Origin: Selenomonadales bacterium
Lineage (GTDB): Bacteria; Bacillota; Clostridia; Christensenellales; QALW01
Assembly (NCBI GenBank): GCA_003150515.1
Contig: QALW01000021.1
Location: 1-64,000 of the forward strand
Reading direction: 5' to 3'
DNA length: 64,000 nucleotides
The number at the start of each line of letters is the position of its first letter. Position 1 is the first letter of the stretch. This document shows positions 1 to 7,259 of this stretch, in pieces. The translations under genes were made by a program, and so were the position numbers. The notes beneath the pieces were generated by a model. The model saw only the letters and a program-made list of their open reading frames with translations. It did not search any database and had not been told where the DNA came from.

Positions 1-383
1 GGAAAAATACGCCCTCCTTTCCTTTTCTTTTCAGACGCTGGAAACCTTGCGTCCCGTTCACCCCATGTTCCGCTTTTTACAGATGCCGGAACCCCACATC
101 CCGTTCACCCCGGTTCCCTTTCAGGTTGATGTAAGGGAAAGAACATCCACTCCATTCGTCTTTATTTAGCTCCGTACATAGTATGATTGTTCATCTGTAA
201 ACACAAAAATAGCCCACCCAGATCTGCACTGATCTGGGTGAGCCGACATGAGAAGAATGTTCGCTGCGCCTCAAAGCGCAGGCGCAGCTGGGGTGAACGA
301 TTCTTCTATGTCAAGAGACGGCGTTCCGTCCGCTCTCATAGTTAGTATGACAGAAAAATATTTGTTTTGCTCCAATATGAAAA
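1..383. other. gene-poor end of a mobile-element remnant
   Basis: No convincing gene is visible here. The stretch holds a 13-base direct repeat (TCCCGTTCACCCC at about 52-64 and 108-120) and the minus-strand terminator listed separately. A 69-codon plus-strand frame at 248-457 lies largely opposite the frameshifted pseudogene and has no ribosome binding site, so it is not called. The base composition fits the conjugative-element debris that follows. Confidence 0.5.
203..240 (-). terminator. Rho-independent terminator, minus strand
   Basis: A perfect 10-bp stem (215-224 with 231-240, loop TGCACT) is followed in the minus direction by a short GC stretch and a T-rich run (complement of 205-209). 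It would stop transcripts coming from the HxlR gene and the frameshifted pseudogene upstream. Confidence 0.75.
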
Positions 384-637
384 CTATCTTTTCAGCATTT
401 TGTGGGTCATCCGGGTGCGAGGCTCTGAGAAAACCTCCGGCAGCACGCTTTCCTTGAAGTGGATTTCAAAGGTGATCTTCCCGTCCATTGCACATTGAAC
501 CGGAAGTCGAGCATTTCCAGCTCTTTGAGGCTGTCAGGGATTTCGATGTTTTGATACCGCTTGACTTCTTCGCCGTCCTCCATGAAACAGACCGGAACCG
601 CGTCCCTCAGTTTCGCTGTGATTTTTCCTGCTTTCAT
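384..637 (-). pseudogene. frameshifted small conjugative-element protein
   Basis: Reading minus from the ATG at 637 (purine-rich AAAGG upstream) gives a small acidic protein starting MKAGKITAKLRD. Near 495-505 the reading frame breaks after the residues FNVQ. One frame over, the sequence continues sensibly as MDGKITFEIHFKE and then PEVFSEPRTRM, ending at a TAG at 384-386. The restored product would be about 84 residues. From memory it resembles small accessory proteins of Tn1549-like Clostridial integrative elements; no function is known to me. The frameshift could be a real lesion or a sequencing error. An upstream in-frame ATG at 688 is less likely to be the start. Confidence 0.6.
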
Positions 638-730
638 TGTGTTTTCCACCTTTCCTTTTTGTGCTTGGGCTTGTGCCTTGTGTGTCACAGCTTACACACC
701 GCCGGTGGAAAATCAAGGCTTTTTTATTTT

Positions 731-1063
731 TTAAAGACGATTATTATCGCCCCATTCACACATCCCGTCCAGAATGGGAATAAGCGATTTGCCGCGTTCT
801 GTCAGGCTATATTCAACTTTGGGCGGAATCTGCGGATATTCTTCCCGATGGACAAGCTGATCGGCCTCCAGCTCTTTCAATGTAGAACTTAAAGTCTTAT
901 AAGATATTTCTCCAATATATTTTTTCATTTCATTGAATCTGACTACGCCAAACTCCATTAACGTGTATAAAATCGTCATCTTGTATTTCCCGTTAATCAG
1001 CGACAGCGTATAGCTGAAACCGGTGGAACTAAGGCATTCGTTGGCAATACATCTTTCGGTCAT
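731..1063 (-). CDS. HxlR-family winged-helix regulator (first copy)
   Basis: A 110-residue protein of typical HxlR length (about 100-130 aa). It has an early Cys (CIANECLSS), the family-like stretch INGKYKMTILYTL, a winged-helix core and the C-terminal TERGKSL motif. HxlR proteins bind DNA as dimers and often sense reactive electrophiles or redox state through the N-terminal Cys. The gene is divergent from the flavoenzyme at 1207, and the 143-bp spacer holds an inverted repeat that is a likely operator. The inference is that it controls the oxidoreductase operon and itself. The start at 1063 has an AGGAGAG ribosome site. It shares an ancestor with the second HxlR at 4274-4675 but is not a close duplicate. 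Confidence 0.9.
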   Translation of the reverse strand: MTERCIANECLSSTGFSYTLSLINGKYKMTILYTLMEFGVVRFNEMKKYIGEISYKTLSSTLKELEADQLVHREEYPQIPPKVEYSLTERGKSLIPILDGMCEWGDNNRL

Positions 1064-1102
1064 TTTTACACTCTCCTTTAAGTAAGTATTTAACTTGATT
1101 GT

Positions 1103-1129
1103 AAGTATCGCACTTTCATGTGCGTACTT
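1103..1129. promoter_or_regulatory. candidate HxlR operator, inverted repeat
   Basis: Half-sites AAGTATCGCAC (1103-1113) and GTGCGTACTT (1120-1129) are inverted repeats apart from one bulged base, with a 6-base spacer. They sit between the divergent HxlR and flavoenzyme genes, just upstream of the TATAAT at 1156. This is the usual place for an HxlR dimer site; binding itself is an inference. Confidence 0.5.
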
Positions 1130-1130
1130 G

Positions 1131-1161
1131 TTTTCTATTTCATTCTTGCTATGATTATAAT
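1131..1161 (+). promoter_or_regulatory. promoter of the flavoenzyme operon
   Basis: A perfect TATAAT lies at 1156-1161, but the best -35 at 17 bp is poor (TTCTAT-like). A TTGTTT element sits farther upstream, 22 bp from the -10. A weak -35 next to an inverted repeat suggests regulator-dependent transcription. Confidence 0.5.
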
Positions 1162-1206
1162 ATCAGCAACGGGAGAAGTCAATCCCGAAGGAAAAGGAGG
1201 ATTCTT

Positions 1207-3180
1207 ATGCCAAGTTATAAATATTTGGGAAACCCATTTCAAATTGGCGGCCTGACAATCAAAAATCGTTTTTGCATGGCTCCTGTTGGTGGAGGACAGC
1301 ATCACCTTCCCGGCGGCGGCTTAAAAGATGAAACCATACAGTATTTGGTGGAACGGGCCAAAGGCGGCTTTGGCCTGATTTTTACCGGGGCATTGGCCGC
1401 AGAATGTACCGTTGATCCCTATACAGGAATCGGGCCTGCCATTTTACAAAATCCGGATGCGTTCAAAATGACCGCAACGGAACTGAACGAGCGGGCGAAC
1501 GCCTATGGAACAAAAATTTTCGCGCAGATTACGATGGGGCTGGGGCGCAATTACCCGAATCTTCCTGCCCCTTCGTCCGTTCATGTATTCCGCCATCCGG
1601 GAGAGGTTTCACCGGAACTGACTCACGATCAGATCAAATCAAAAATTGATTCCGTCATTCAGGCGGCAAAAATCGCAAAGGATTCCGGCTTTTCCGGTGT
1701 GGAAGTCCATTCTATTCATTGGGGTTATCTTCTGGATCAGTTTGCCCTATCCATGATGAATCACCGCACTGACGAATACGGCGGAAGTCTGGAAAACCGC
1801 CTGCGCGCTGCCAAGGAAATTTTAGAGGGAATCAAGCAGGAATGCGGCAGCAATTATCCGGTTAGTATGCGGCTGGGGCTGAAAACCTTTGTAAAAGATT
1901 TTGAAAAGGCAACGCTTACTGGCGAGGAAGAAGCCGGGCGTACTCTGGAAGAAGGGATTCAGATTGCAAGGTTGCTGGAATCTTACGGTTACGATTGTCT
2001 GAGTGTGGATACCGGCACTTATGATTCGTTCTATTATGCCTGTCCGCCCATGTATATGCCGAAGGGCTATCTTGTGGAAATGGCGGCAAAGGCCAAAGAA
2101 GCGGTAAATATTCCGATTCTGGCGGGTGGCCGGATGAACGACCCGGATATTGCCGAGGCAGCCATCCGTGACGGAAAAATAGATGCTATCGTTATGGGAA
2201 GGGCTGCGCTGGCTGACCCGGAATATCCGAACAAGGTGCTGACCGGCCATACGGAGCGCATCCGGCCCTGTATCGCCTGCAATCAGGGGTGCATTACCCG
2301 GCTCCAGCAGGGAAAACAGCCTACCTGTGCGGTCAATCCCACAGCTATGCGTGAACTCCGCTTTGCCATGCGCCCCGCTATACAGCCGAAGAATGTTGTT
2401 GTAGTAGGCGGCGGTGTAGCCGGTATGGAAGCGGCAAGAGTCGCCGCTACGCGGGGACATCAGGTTTCCTTGTACGAAAAAAATGAAAGATTAGGCGGCA
2501 ATCTGATTCCCGGCGGTTCTCACCGTTTCAAAAAAGAGGTACGGGAACTGAACGCATGGTATGAGAACGAACTAAACCTGCTGCCGGTAGAGATCCATAC
2601 AGGAGAAGCCGTTAGCACAGACCAGCTTAAAAATATGGAAGCAGATGCCATCATTCTGGCTGCCGGCTCTACTCCCATTATGCCGAAGGTTCCGGGAATT
2701 GAGGATCAGAAAGTGATCGGCTGCATGGAGGCTTTTGCCCACCCGGAAAAGGTTGGACAGAAGGTAATCGTCATTGGCGGCGGTCTGGTGGGCTGCGAGA
2801 TGGCGCTGGATTATGCCGAGGAAGGCAAAGAGGTCACGGTTGTTGAGGCGCTGCCGAAGATTCTTTCTGCCGGGATTCCGTCCCCGATTCCCAACGGGCA
2901 GATGATTCCCGACCTGTTTGAGCATTATCATGTAAACGTACTGGAAGGCCATAAACTTTCTGCCGTTGAGAATGGGAAGGCTGTTCTGGACTGCGGCGGG
3001 CAGAAAAAGGAACTGGACGCAGATTCGATTGTCATAGCAGTTGGTTTCCGCCCTGCCCCGTCCATGGCACAGGAGCTGCGGGAGGAAGGGCTTGTCGTTT
3101 ATGAGATCGGCGACGGCCAGCAGGTCAGCACGATTCTTCATGCGGTATGGGACGGCTATGAAGTCGGCAACAACATTTAA
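1207..3180 (+). CDS. Fe-S/FMN/FAD enoate-reductase-type NADH:flavin oxidoreductase
   Basis: A 657-residue protein with old-yellow-enzyme plus pyridine-nucleotide-disulfide architecture, like 2-enoate reductase, FldZ and the bile-acid BaiCD/BaiH enzymes. Residues 1-340 form the FMN TIM barrel (RTDEYGGSLENR signature). C355, C358, C362 and C374 are spaced as for the [4Fe-4S] cluster. An FAD-binding VVVGGGVAGMEAA lies at about 397-410, and a second Rossmann motif VIVIGGGLVGCE near 519 would bind NADH. Expected chemistry is NADH-dependent reduction of an activated C=C bond; the substrate cannot be read. The start at 1207 is chosen for its AAGGAGG site; an upstream in-frame ATG at 1120 lies in the promoter region. 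It leads an operon with the NTF2-like and flavodoxin genes. Confidence 0.9.
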   Translation: MPSYKYLGNPFQIGGLTIKNRFCMAPVGGGQHHLPGGGLKDETIQYLVERAKGGFGLIFTGALAAECTVDPYTGIGPAILQNPDAFKMTATELNERANAYGTKIFAQITMGLGRNYPNLPAPSSVHVFRHPGEVSPELTHDQIKSKIDSVIQAAKIAKDSGFSGVEVHSIHWGYLLDQFALSMMNHRTDEYGGSLENRLRAAKEILEGIKQECGSNYPVSMRLGLKTFVKDFEKATLTGEEEAGRTLEEGIQIARLLESYGYDCLSVDTGTYDSFYYACPPMYMPKGYLVEMAAKAKEAVNIPILAGGRMNDPDIAEAAIRDGKIDAIVMGRAALADPEYPNKVLTGHTERIRPCIACNQGCITRLQQGKQPTCAVNPTAMRELRFAMRPAIQPKNVVVVGGGVAGMEAARVAATRGHQVSLYEKNERLGGNLIPGGSHRFKKEVRELNAWYENELNLLPVEIHTGEAVSTDQLKNMEADAIILAAGSTPIMPKVPGIEDQKVIGCMEAFAHPEKVGQKVIVIGGGLVGCEMALDYAEEGKEVTVVEALPKILSAGIPSPIPNGQMIPDLFEHYHVNVLEGHKLSAVENGKAVLDCGGQKKELDADSIVIAVGFRPAPSMAQELREEGLVVYEIGDGQQVSTILHAVWDGYEVGNNI

Positions 3181-3242
3181 TTCCTATGGTATAAGGCAAA
3201 ACGCTTTATATAAAATTCAATGATTACAAGGAGGCAATCACG

Positions 3243-3626
3243 ATGAGAGCAGAATTAAAAGAGTATCAGGCTGTGGAAGAAGCCGCAATGAAATTTGTCA
3301 AGAGTGTTGCGGAGGGCAACAGCAAGTACGCAAAGGAACTGTTCACCGATGAGGCGGTTCTGTTCGGTTATCTGGACGGTGAGCTGGAGCATGGCTCTAT
3401 CGAGCAGTTTTATCACAACGTGGACACGGTTCCCGGCGGCGAAAACTTCAAGGCCCGTGTGGACGTACTGATGGTAGAGGAATCCATGGCCGTAGTCCGT
3501 GTGCTGGAGGAAGGCTGGGGAGGCCGTATCGACTTTACCGATGTGCTGGTGCTTCTGAAGATGAACGGCGAATGGAAGTGTGTGGCGAAAGCCTACAACC
3601 AGAACTCCAATACCATTCAGAAATAA
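3243..3626 (+). CDS. NTF2-like protein (putative lumazine-binding type, first copy)
   Basis: A 127-residue single-domain protein, soluble and without signal peptide, of the SnoaL/NTF2 cone fold, probably the Lumazine_bd_2 group. Recognisable parts are a long N-terminal helix, the stretch LFTDEAVLFGYLDGEL, and a C-terminal strand pair ending in GEWKCVAKAY. Such proteins bind small molecules or act as small isomerases or dehydratases; no catalytic set can be assigned. It begins 62 bp after the flavoenzyme with an AAGGAGG site. A clear paralogue lies at 4836-5201, sharing the YGYL(D/N)G(E/Q)L and NGEWK patterns. Its repeated pairing with redox enzymes suggests it handles their substrate or product. 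Confidence 0.85.
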   Translation: MRAELKEYQAVEEAAMKFVKSVAEGNSKYAKELFTDEAVLFGYLDGELEHGSIEQFYHNVDTVPGGENFKARVDVLMVEESMAVVRVLEEGWGGRIDFTDVLVLLKMNGEWKCVAKAYNQNSNTIQK

Positions 3627-3633
3627 AAACACT

Positions 3634-3660
3634 GGCGGCCGGTTATTTCAACTGGCCGCC
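3634..3660 (+). terminator. intercistronic hairpin (weak terminator or mRNA stabiliser)
   Basis: An 11-bp GC-rich stem (3634-3644 with 3650-3660, one G-T pair) is followed by GCTTTATAGG rather than a clean T-run. It lies between the NTF2-like and flavodoxin genes, so partial termination or 3'-end protection of the upstream message is more likely than a full stop. Confidence 0.5.
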
Positions 3661-3681
3661 GCTTTATAGGAGGAAATCCAT

Positions 3682-4227
3682 ATGAGCAAGAAAATAATCG
3701 TAATTACAGGAAGCCCAAGAAAGAATGGGAACAGCTTTGCCATGACGGACGCTTTTATCAAAGAGGCGGAAAAGAAAGGCCATAGCGTCACAAGGTTTGA
3801 CGCAGCCGCAATGAATGTAGGCGGCTGTCATGCCTGTGAAACCTGCTATAAAACAGGTAAAGCCTGTTCCTTTGACGATGATTTCAATGTGATCGCTCCG
3901 GCTGTTCTGGAGGCGGATGTGGTCGTCTTTTCCATGCCGGTGTACTGGTATTCCATTCCGGCGCAAATTAAAGCAGTGTTGGATAAGATGTATTCCTTCT
4001 GCGTTGCCGGAAAAGACATTGCGGGAAAAGAATGTATGCTGATTGCCTGCTGTGAGGAAGATGACATGTCGGTTCTGGACGGTGTACGGATTCCTGTGGA
4101 GCGATCCGCCGCATTGATAAAATGGCACATGGCGGGAGAAGTTCTGATTCCCGGCGTTCTGAATGCCGGCGATATTGAAAAAACGGATGGCTGCCAACAG
4201 GCGGCTGCTCTGGCGGAAAAAATTTGA
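3682..4227 (+). CDS. NADPH-dependent FMN reductase / flavodoxin-fold protein (first copy)
   Basis: A 181-residue cytosolic flavoprotein. The N-terminal phosphate-binding loop reads GSPRKNGNS (about residues 10-18), followed by the CHACETCYK cysteine pair typical of iron-sulfur-flavoprotein-like reductases, then VVVFSMPVYWYS, which frames the FMN isoalloxazine. Members reduce quinones, iron or small electrophiles, or pass electrons to partners. It ends the first oxidoreductase operon and has an AGGAGG site. The second flavodoxin-fold gene at 5805 has the same loop but a shorter Cys motif. Its likely partner is the flavoenzyme at 1207; the true electron path is unknown. Confidence 0.88.
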   Translation: MSKKIIVITGSPRKNGNSFAMTDAFIKEAEKKGHSVTRFDAAAMNVGGCHACETCYKTGKACSFDDDFNVIAPAVLEADVVVFSMPVYWYSIPAQIKAVLDKMYSFCVAGKDIAGKECMLIACCEEDDMSVLDGVRIPVERSAALIKWHMAGEVLIPGVLNAGDIEKTDGCQQAAALAEKI

Positions 4228-4230
4228 CAC

Positions 4231-4275
4231 ATAAAAAGGATATAGGCAACACAAAAATGATGTTGCCTATATCCT
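4231..4275 (-). terminator. terminator at the convergent gene ends
   Basis: A perfect 15-bp stem (4237-4251 with 4261-4275) is followed in the minus direction by TTTTTATG, so it mainly ends the second HxlR gene, whose stop codon lies inside the hairpin. In the plus direction the stem lacks a T-run, so it would stop the flavodoxin transcript less efficiently. Confidence 0.8.
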
Positions 4276-4675
4276 ATATAGAATGCCCAAAGTCATCTAA
4301 AGCGTCCTGCATTCGCACAATATCTTCCTCGTTGCAAGGGTTTTCCAGACCTGCGTTGATAAACAGCCGTTCTCCCCATTGATAAATGGCAAGGATAATC
4401 GGCGCGAGCGAACTGCCAAGGCCGGTCAAAGAGTATTCCGTTTTGGGTAGAACGACCGGGTATAATTTTCTGTCGATCAGACCGTCCCTCTCCAATTCCT
4501 TTAGCTGCTGCGCCAGCATCTTGGGTGACGCTTGGGGAAGCAGCTTTTGCAATTCGGAATAACGCAAAGTTCGATTGATTAAAAAATACACGATCAATAT
4601 TTTATACTTGCCGCCGATCATCGCCAGCGTCGCCTCCAGAGGGCAGTCAAATCCTTTCAGTTTTTCGATTTCCAT
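4274..4675 (-). CDS. HxlR-family winged-helix regulator (second copy)
   Basis: A 133-residue protein with the HxlR plan: an N-terminal Cys in FDCPLEATLAMIGGKYK, a winged helix with YSELQKLLPQASPKMLAQQLKELE as recognition region, and KTEYSLTGLG. It carries a C-terminal extension of some 25 residues absent from the first copy. It is divergent from the NTF2-like/nitroreductase/flavodoxin operon that starts at 4836, which it probably regulates. The presence of two unrelated-looking HxlR sensors, each facing an operon of the same gene types, suggests the cassette was assembled from two modules. Confidence 0.9.
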   Translation of the reverse strand: MEIEKLKGFDCPLEATLAMIGGKYKILIVYFLINRTLRYSELQKLLPQASPKMLAQQLKELERDGLIDRKLYPVVLPKTEYSLTGLGSSLAPIILAIYQWGERLFINAGLENPCNEEDIVRMQDALDDFGHSI

Positions 4676-4741
4676 AAGCGATACACTTCCTTTTTTATAG
4701 TGACTTACTAAAACTATACTATGCTACAAAATAGTGCGTTC

Positions 4742-4769
4742 TTGTTTTTTTGCTTATTGCAGTTATAAT
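4742..4769 (+). promoter_or_regulatory. sigma-A-type promoter of the second redox operon
   Basis: TTGTTT (4742-4747), a 16-bp spacer and TATAAT (4764-4769). It lies in the HxlR/NTF2 divergent spacer, 67 bp before the ATG at 4836. The core TTGTTT...TATAAT resembles the element before the first flavoenzyme, in line with a shared mode of control. Confidence 0.65.
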
Positions 4770-4835
4770 TATAGTGTAAGCAGATTTGAAAGTCAAGTTC
4801 TGCTTCAATCAAAAAATTTTTGGAGGTATGCTCAA

Positions 4836-5201
4836 ATGGAAAAAATCATGGTATCCGATTACGAGGCAGTCATCAATGTGATAAGCAAGTACACCGAAGG
4901 ATGCAAGGTGGGTAAAAGCGAAGTAATGAAGCCCGCTTTTACCGAAAATGCGCTGATGTACGGCTATCTGAACGGCCAGCTTTACGATGGCTCCATCAAC
5001 GCGCTCTATGGAGCTGTCGATCAGTTCGGCCCCGCCCCGGAGTCCAAAACCCGTATTGATGTGTTGAGTATTGAGGGAACCGCCGCAACGGTGCGTGTTG
5101 TTCTGGAAGATTGGCACGGCATTGCATTTACGGATTTCCACAATCTGCTGAAGATTGATGGCGAATGGAAAATTGTCGCCAAAGTGTTCCATCAGTATTA
5201 A
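4836..5201 (+). CDS. NTF2-like protein (second copy)
   Basis: A 121-residue NTF2/SnoaL-fold protein, paralogous to the one at 3243-3626: both have an N-terminal helix leading to FTE/FTD-type residues, then YGYLNGQL and GEWKIVAK. The ATG at 4836 is chosen because TGGAGG lies at 4821-4826; the upstream in-frame ATG at 4734 would overlap the promoter. It leads a four-gene operon with the nitroreductase, flavodoxin and Cdd1-type genes. No catalytic residues can be assigned; a ligand-binding or carrier role next to redox enzymes is inferred. Confidence 0.85.
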   Translation: MEKIMVSDYEAVINVISKYTEGCKVGKSEVMKPAFTENALMYGYLNGQLYDGSINALYGAVDQFGPAPESKTRIDVLSIEGTAATVRVVLEDWHGIAFTDFHNLLKIDGEWKIVAKVFHQY

Positions 5202-5210
5202 AAACAACAG

Positions 5211-5254
5211 GAAATGCGGGCGGGCCAGTTTCAGTAAAAGCCCGTCCGCATTTC
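5211..5254 (+). terminator. intercistronic hairpin after the second NTF2 gene
   Basis: A 15-bp stem (5211-5225 with 5240-5254, one G-T pair) is followed by TTCACTT. Like the hairpin at 3634, it sits directly after an NTF2-like gene and before a redox gene, so the two modules share this layout. Partial termination is likely. Confidence 0.5.
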
Positions 5255-5274
5255 TTCACTTATGGAGGTAGGGA

Positions 5275-5793
5275 ATGGATTTTTTAGAGTTTTCAAGAAA
5301 GCGTTATTCTGTCCGATCTTATTCCGACAGACCCGTTGAACAGGATAAAATAGATAAGATTTTACAGGCGGCTATGATTGCGCCTACGGCTGTGAATTAT
5401 CAGCCGCAAAAAATATATGTGCTAAAAAGCAATGACGCCTTGCAAAAAATAAGGCGTATTACGAAAAGTACATACAATGCGCCGCTTGTATTCTTGGTTT
5501 GTGCGGATACGGAGAGAAGTTGGCATAGTCCATTCGTAGCTGGATATGACAGCGGAGAAATGGACGGAAGCATTGTATGTACTCATATGATGCTGGAGGC
5601 AGAAGATTTAGGACTTGGCTCTTGCTGGGTATTGCTGTTCGACCCGAAGAAAGTGAAGGAAGCATTTCGTTTGCCCGAAAATATCAAGCCGCTTTGCCTG
5701 CTTCCTGTTGGTTATCCCAGTGAAATGGCACAGCCTTATCGGCCGTGGCACGATGTTTTTCGCAAAATGGACGATATAGCAACAGAATTGTAG
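5275..5793 (+). CDS. nitroreductase-family FMN oxidoreductase
   Basis: A 172-residue member of the nitroreductase fold, near the short end for the family. It has the FMN-phosphate motif RKRYSVRSYSD at residues 8-18, APTAVNYQPQKIYV in the middle, and the C-terminal LGLGSCWVLLF / LLPVGYP stretch that contacts flavin. Such homodimers use NAD(P)H to reduce nitro groups, quinones or enones, or to recycle flavin. The start has a TGGAGG site. It ends 11 bp before the flavodoxin-fold gene, so the two are probably translated from one message. Confidence 0.9.
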   Translation: MDFLEFSRKRYSVRSYSDRPVEQDKIDKILQAAMIAPTAVNYQPQKIYVLKSNDALQKIRRITKSTYNAPLVFLVCADTERSWHSPFVAGYDSGEMDGSIVCTHMMLEAEDLGLGSCWVLLFDPKKVKEAFRLPENIKPLCLLPVGYPSEMAQPYRPWHDVFRKMDDIATEL

Positions 5794-5804
5794 GAGGTTA
5801 TAAA

Positions 5805-6356
5805 ATGGGAAAAAAGATTGTCATTCTAAACGGAAGTCCCCGTAAAAATGGGAACACATCTGCACTGGTAAAGGCATTTACCGAAGGAGCGGAAAGCGCG
5901 GGGAATACGGTAACAGAGTTTTTTCTTGACAGCATGGAGATTCACGGCTGCAAAGGCTGCTTTGGCGGACACAGCAGTAAAGAATGTCCTTGCGTACAAA
6001 AGGATGATATGGCTCAGATTTATCCAGCGGTAAAGGAATGTGATGTGGTGGTGCTGGCAACGCCGCTTTATTACTGGAATATGAGCGGTCAGATCAGAAC
6101 CGCCATCGACCGCCTATTTGCTTTAGAGGAAGGCGACGGCAACTTTCTTAGAGGGCATGACCGGGCCTGTGCTTTGCTAATGGCCGCAGAGGGCAGTGGA
6201 TTTGAAGATGTGCTCATCTATTATAATCATCTGATGGAACACTTACGTTGGAAAAATCTCGGTCATGTGCTTTCTGGCGGGAATATGAATGTGGGTGATA
6301 TTGCAGGGAAACCGGAACTCGAAAAGGCGAGAGCGTTGGGAGTGTCCATATCATGA
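5805..6356 (+). CDS. NADPH-dependent FMN reductase / flavodoxin-fold protein (second copy)
   Basis: A 183-residue flavoprotein with the GSPRKNGNTS phosphate loop (about 10-19), a CKGCFGG cysteine motif where the first copy has CHACETC, and VVLATPLYYWNMSGQ around the flavin. The start at 5805 has AGGAGG 8 bases upstream; an in-frame ATG at 5745 inside the nitroreductase gene is rejected. Its last codons overlap the start of the next gene by 4 bp (ATGA), a sign of translational coupling. A role as a reductase of quinone or electrophile substrates is inferred from family and neighbours. Confidence 0.88.
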   Translation: MGKKIVILNGSPRKNGNTSALVKAFTEGAESAGNTVTEFFLDSMEIHGCKGCFGGHSSKECPCVQKDDMAQIYPAVKECDVVVLATPLYYWNMSGQIRTAIDRLFALEEGDGNFLRGHDRACALLMAAEGSGFEDVLIYYNHLMEHLRWKNLGHVLSGGNMNVGDIAGKPELEKARALGVSIS

Positions 6357-6616
6357 AAAAAGGAACTGATTTAAGACTCGTTCCGGGGATAGGCGCAAAA
6401 AAAGAACAGGAATTGATTGAACTTGGCTATGATTCTCTCCAATCCTTGAAAAATGCCGACCCCGAAGAATTGTATTTTCAAGCCTGTGCAAAACAAGGCT
6501 GGCAGCTTGATAAATGCGTTTTGTATGCTTTTCGCTGCGCCGTAGCTTTTGCCAACGACCCCGCACCTAATCCCGACAACTATCGCTGGTGGTATTTTTG
6601 TGATAAGTCAAAATAA
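6353..6616 (+). CDS. Cdd1-type helix-hairpin-helix protein
   Basis: An 87-residue protein that looks like the Cdd1 ('pathogenicity locus') family. A helix-hairpin-helix element LVPGIGAKKEQEL sits at about 8-20; the second half carries conserved-looking aromatics and ends DNYRWWYF. Such proteins are small putative nucleic-acid binders with no settled function. It overlaps the flavodoxin gene by 4 bp and ends the operon before the terminator at 6758. Why an HhH protein travels with redox enzymes is unclear. Confidence 0.8.
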   Translation: MKKGTDLRLVPGIGAKKEQELIELGYDSLQSLKNADPEELYFQACAKQGWQLDKCVLYAFRCAVAFANDPAPNPDNYRWWYFCDKSK

Positions 6617-6966
6617 TTATGTTCAAAATGAAGCCGATATTTTTTCCAATATGAAAGACGATACGGAATTTAAACACTTTCCATTGTTTTGTCCGAACAT
6701 CATTCTGTTACATTTTGCCAGGTAAGAGTTAGTGTGCTCTTTAGCCTTGTCGGATTGGGTCAATCTGCCTTGCGCGGATTGACCTGTTTTTGTCTGAGGA
6801 GGGAATTTAGATGTCTTAATCGGGTTTATACAAACTGACCTATTCAAAAAACTTCTCAAAAAATTTTTCAAAACCTTTCCGGTTTGCAGCCCTGAGATGT
6901 GTTCTGGTTATGTGAGGAGGCAAAAAAGACCAACCAGCTCGAATCTGCAAAAAGGAGGGATGCGGT
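6617..6966. other. 350-bp spacer of conjugative-element type
   Basis: There is no gene. The first part holds the terminator of the redox operon (listed). The second part (about 6840-6966) is a purine-rich leader with several GGAGG tracts running into the sigma-like gene; from memory it resembles leaders before sigma-like genes of Tn1549-type elements. Confidence 0.5.
6758..6791 (+). terminator. Rho-independent terminator of the second redox operon
   Basis: An 8-bp stem GGTCAATC (6758-6765) pairs with GATTGACC (6777-6784) and is followed by TGTTTTT. It lies about 140 bp after the Cdd1-type gene. Confidence 0.7.
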
Positions 6967-7215
6967 ATGAAGTCTCCCTCTGAACATGAAAGACGGCTGA
7001 TCGCCATGTTTGATTCGTTCAGCAAGACGGTGGCGCGGAATTTCAGCAGAAATCTCAAACGGGCAAAGGATAATGCGGTGAAGCATTACTCTGAGGAACC
7101 GGTAGACTATCTTCTTACATTATTAAGCTACGAGGACAGGTATCCGTCCGACCGTTTTGTGCTTTATGCGGACGAGCTATCCTGCGTGGTTCACAGCGAA
7201 ACTTTATATAATTAG
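6967..7215 (+). pseudogene. truncated conjugative-element sigma-70-like protein
   Basis: 82 residues starting MKSPSEHERRL behind an AAGGAGGG tract. The N-terminal segment matches, from memory, the short sigma-70-like regulators of Tn1549-family elements, which continue past VLYADGLPCVVHSETLY into a region-4 helix-turn-helix. Here the similarity stops at VHSETLY and is followed at once by Asn and a stop, after which the sequence becomes AT-rich like the host chromosome. The DNA-binding half is therefore missing, and a breakpoint is placed at about 7205-7215. It is probably inactive. Confidence 0.65.
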
Positions 7216-7259
7216 AAAAAATAAAATAATAGGCGTCCATTTCTGTACGCCTATTATTT
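7216..7259 (-). terminator. minus-strand terminator next to the element junction
   Basis: A 13-bp stem (7224-7236 with 7247-7259) is followed on the minus strand by TTATTTTTTCT. It lies directly beyond the broken sigma-like gene and would stop transcription running from the resident side into the element. Confidence 0.65.

Noticed and set aside
52..120. TCCCGTTCACCCC direct repeat as a CRISPR remnant or attachment site
   Set aside because: Only two 13-base copies with no regular spacer or partner copy at the right-hand junction near 7210.
1822..2460. 212-codon minus-strand frame opposite the flavoenzyme
   Set aside because: Antisense to a gene with clear FMN, Fe-S and FAD motifs.
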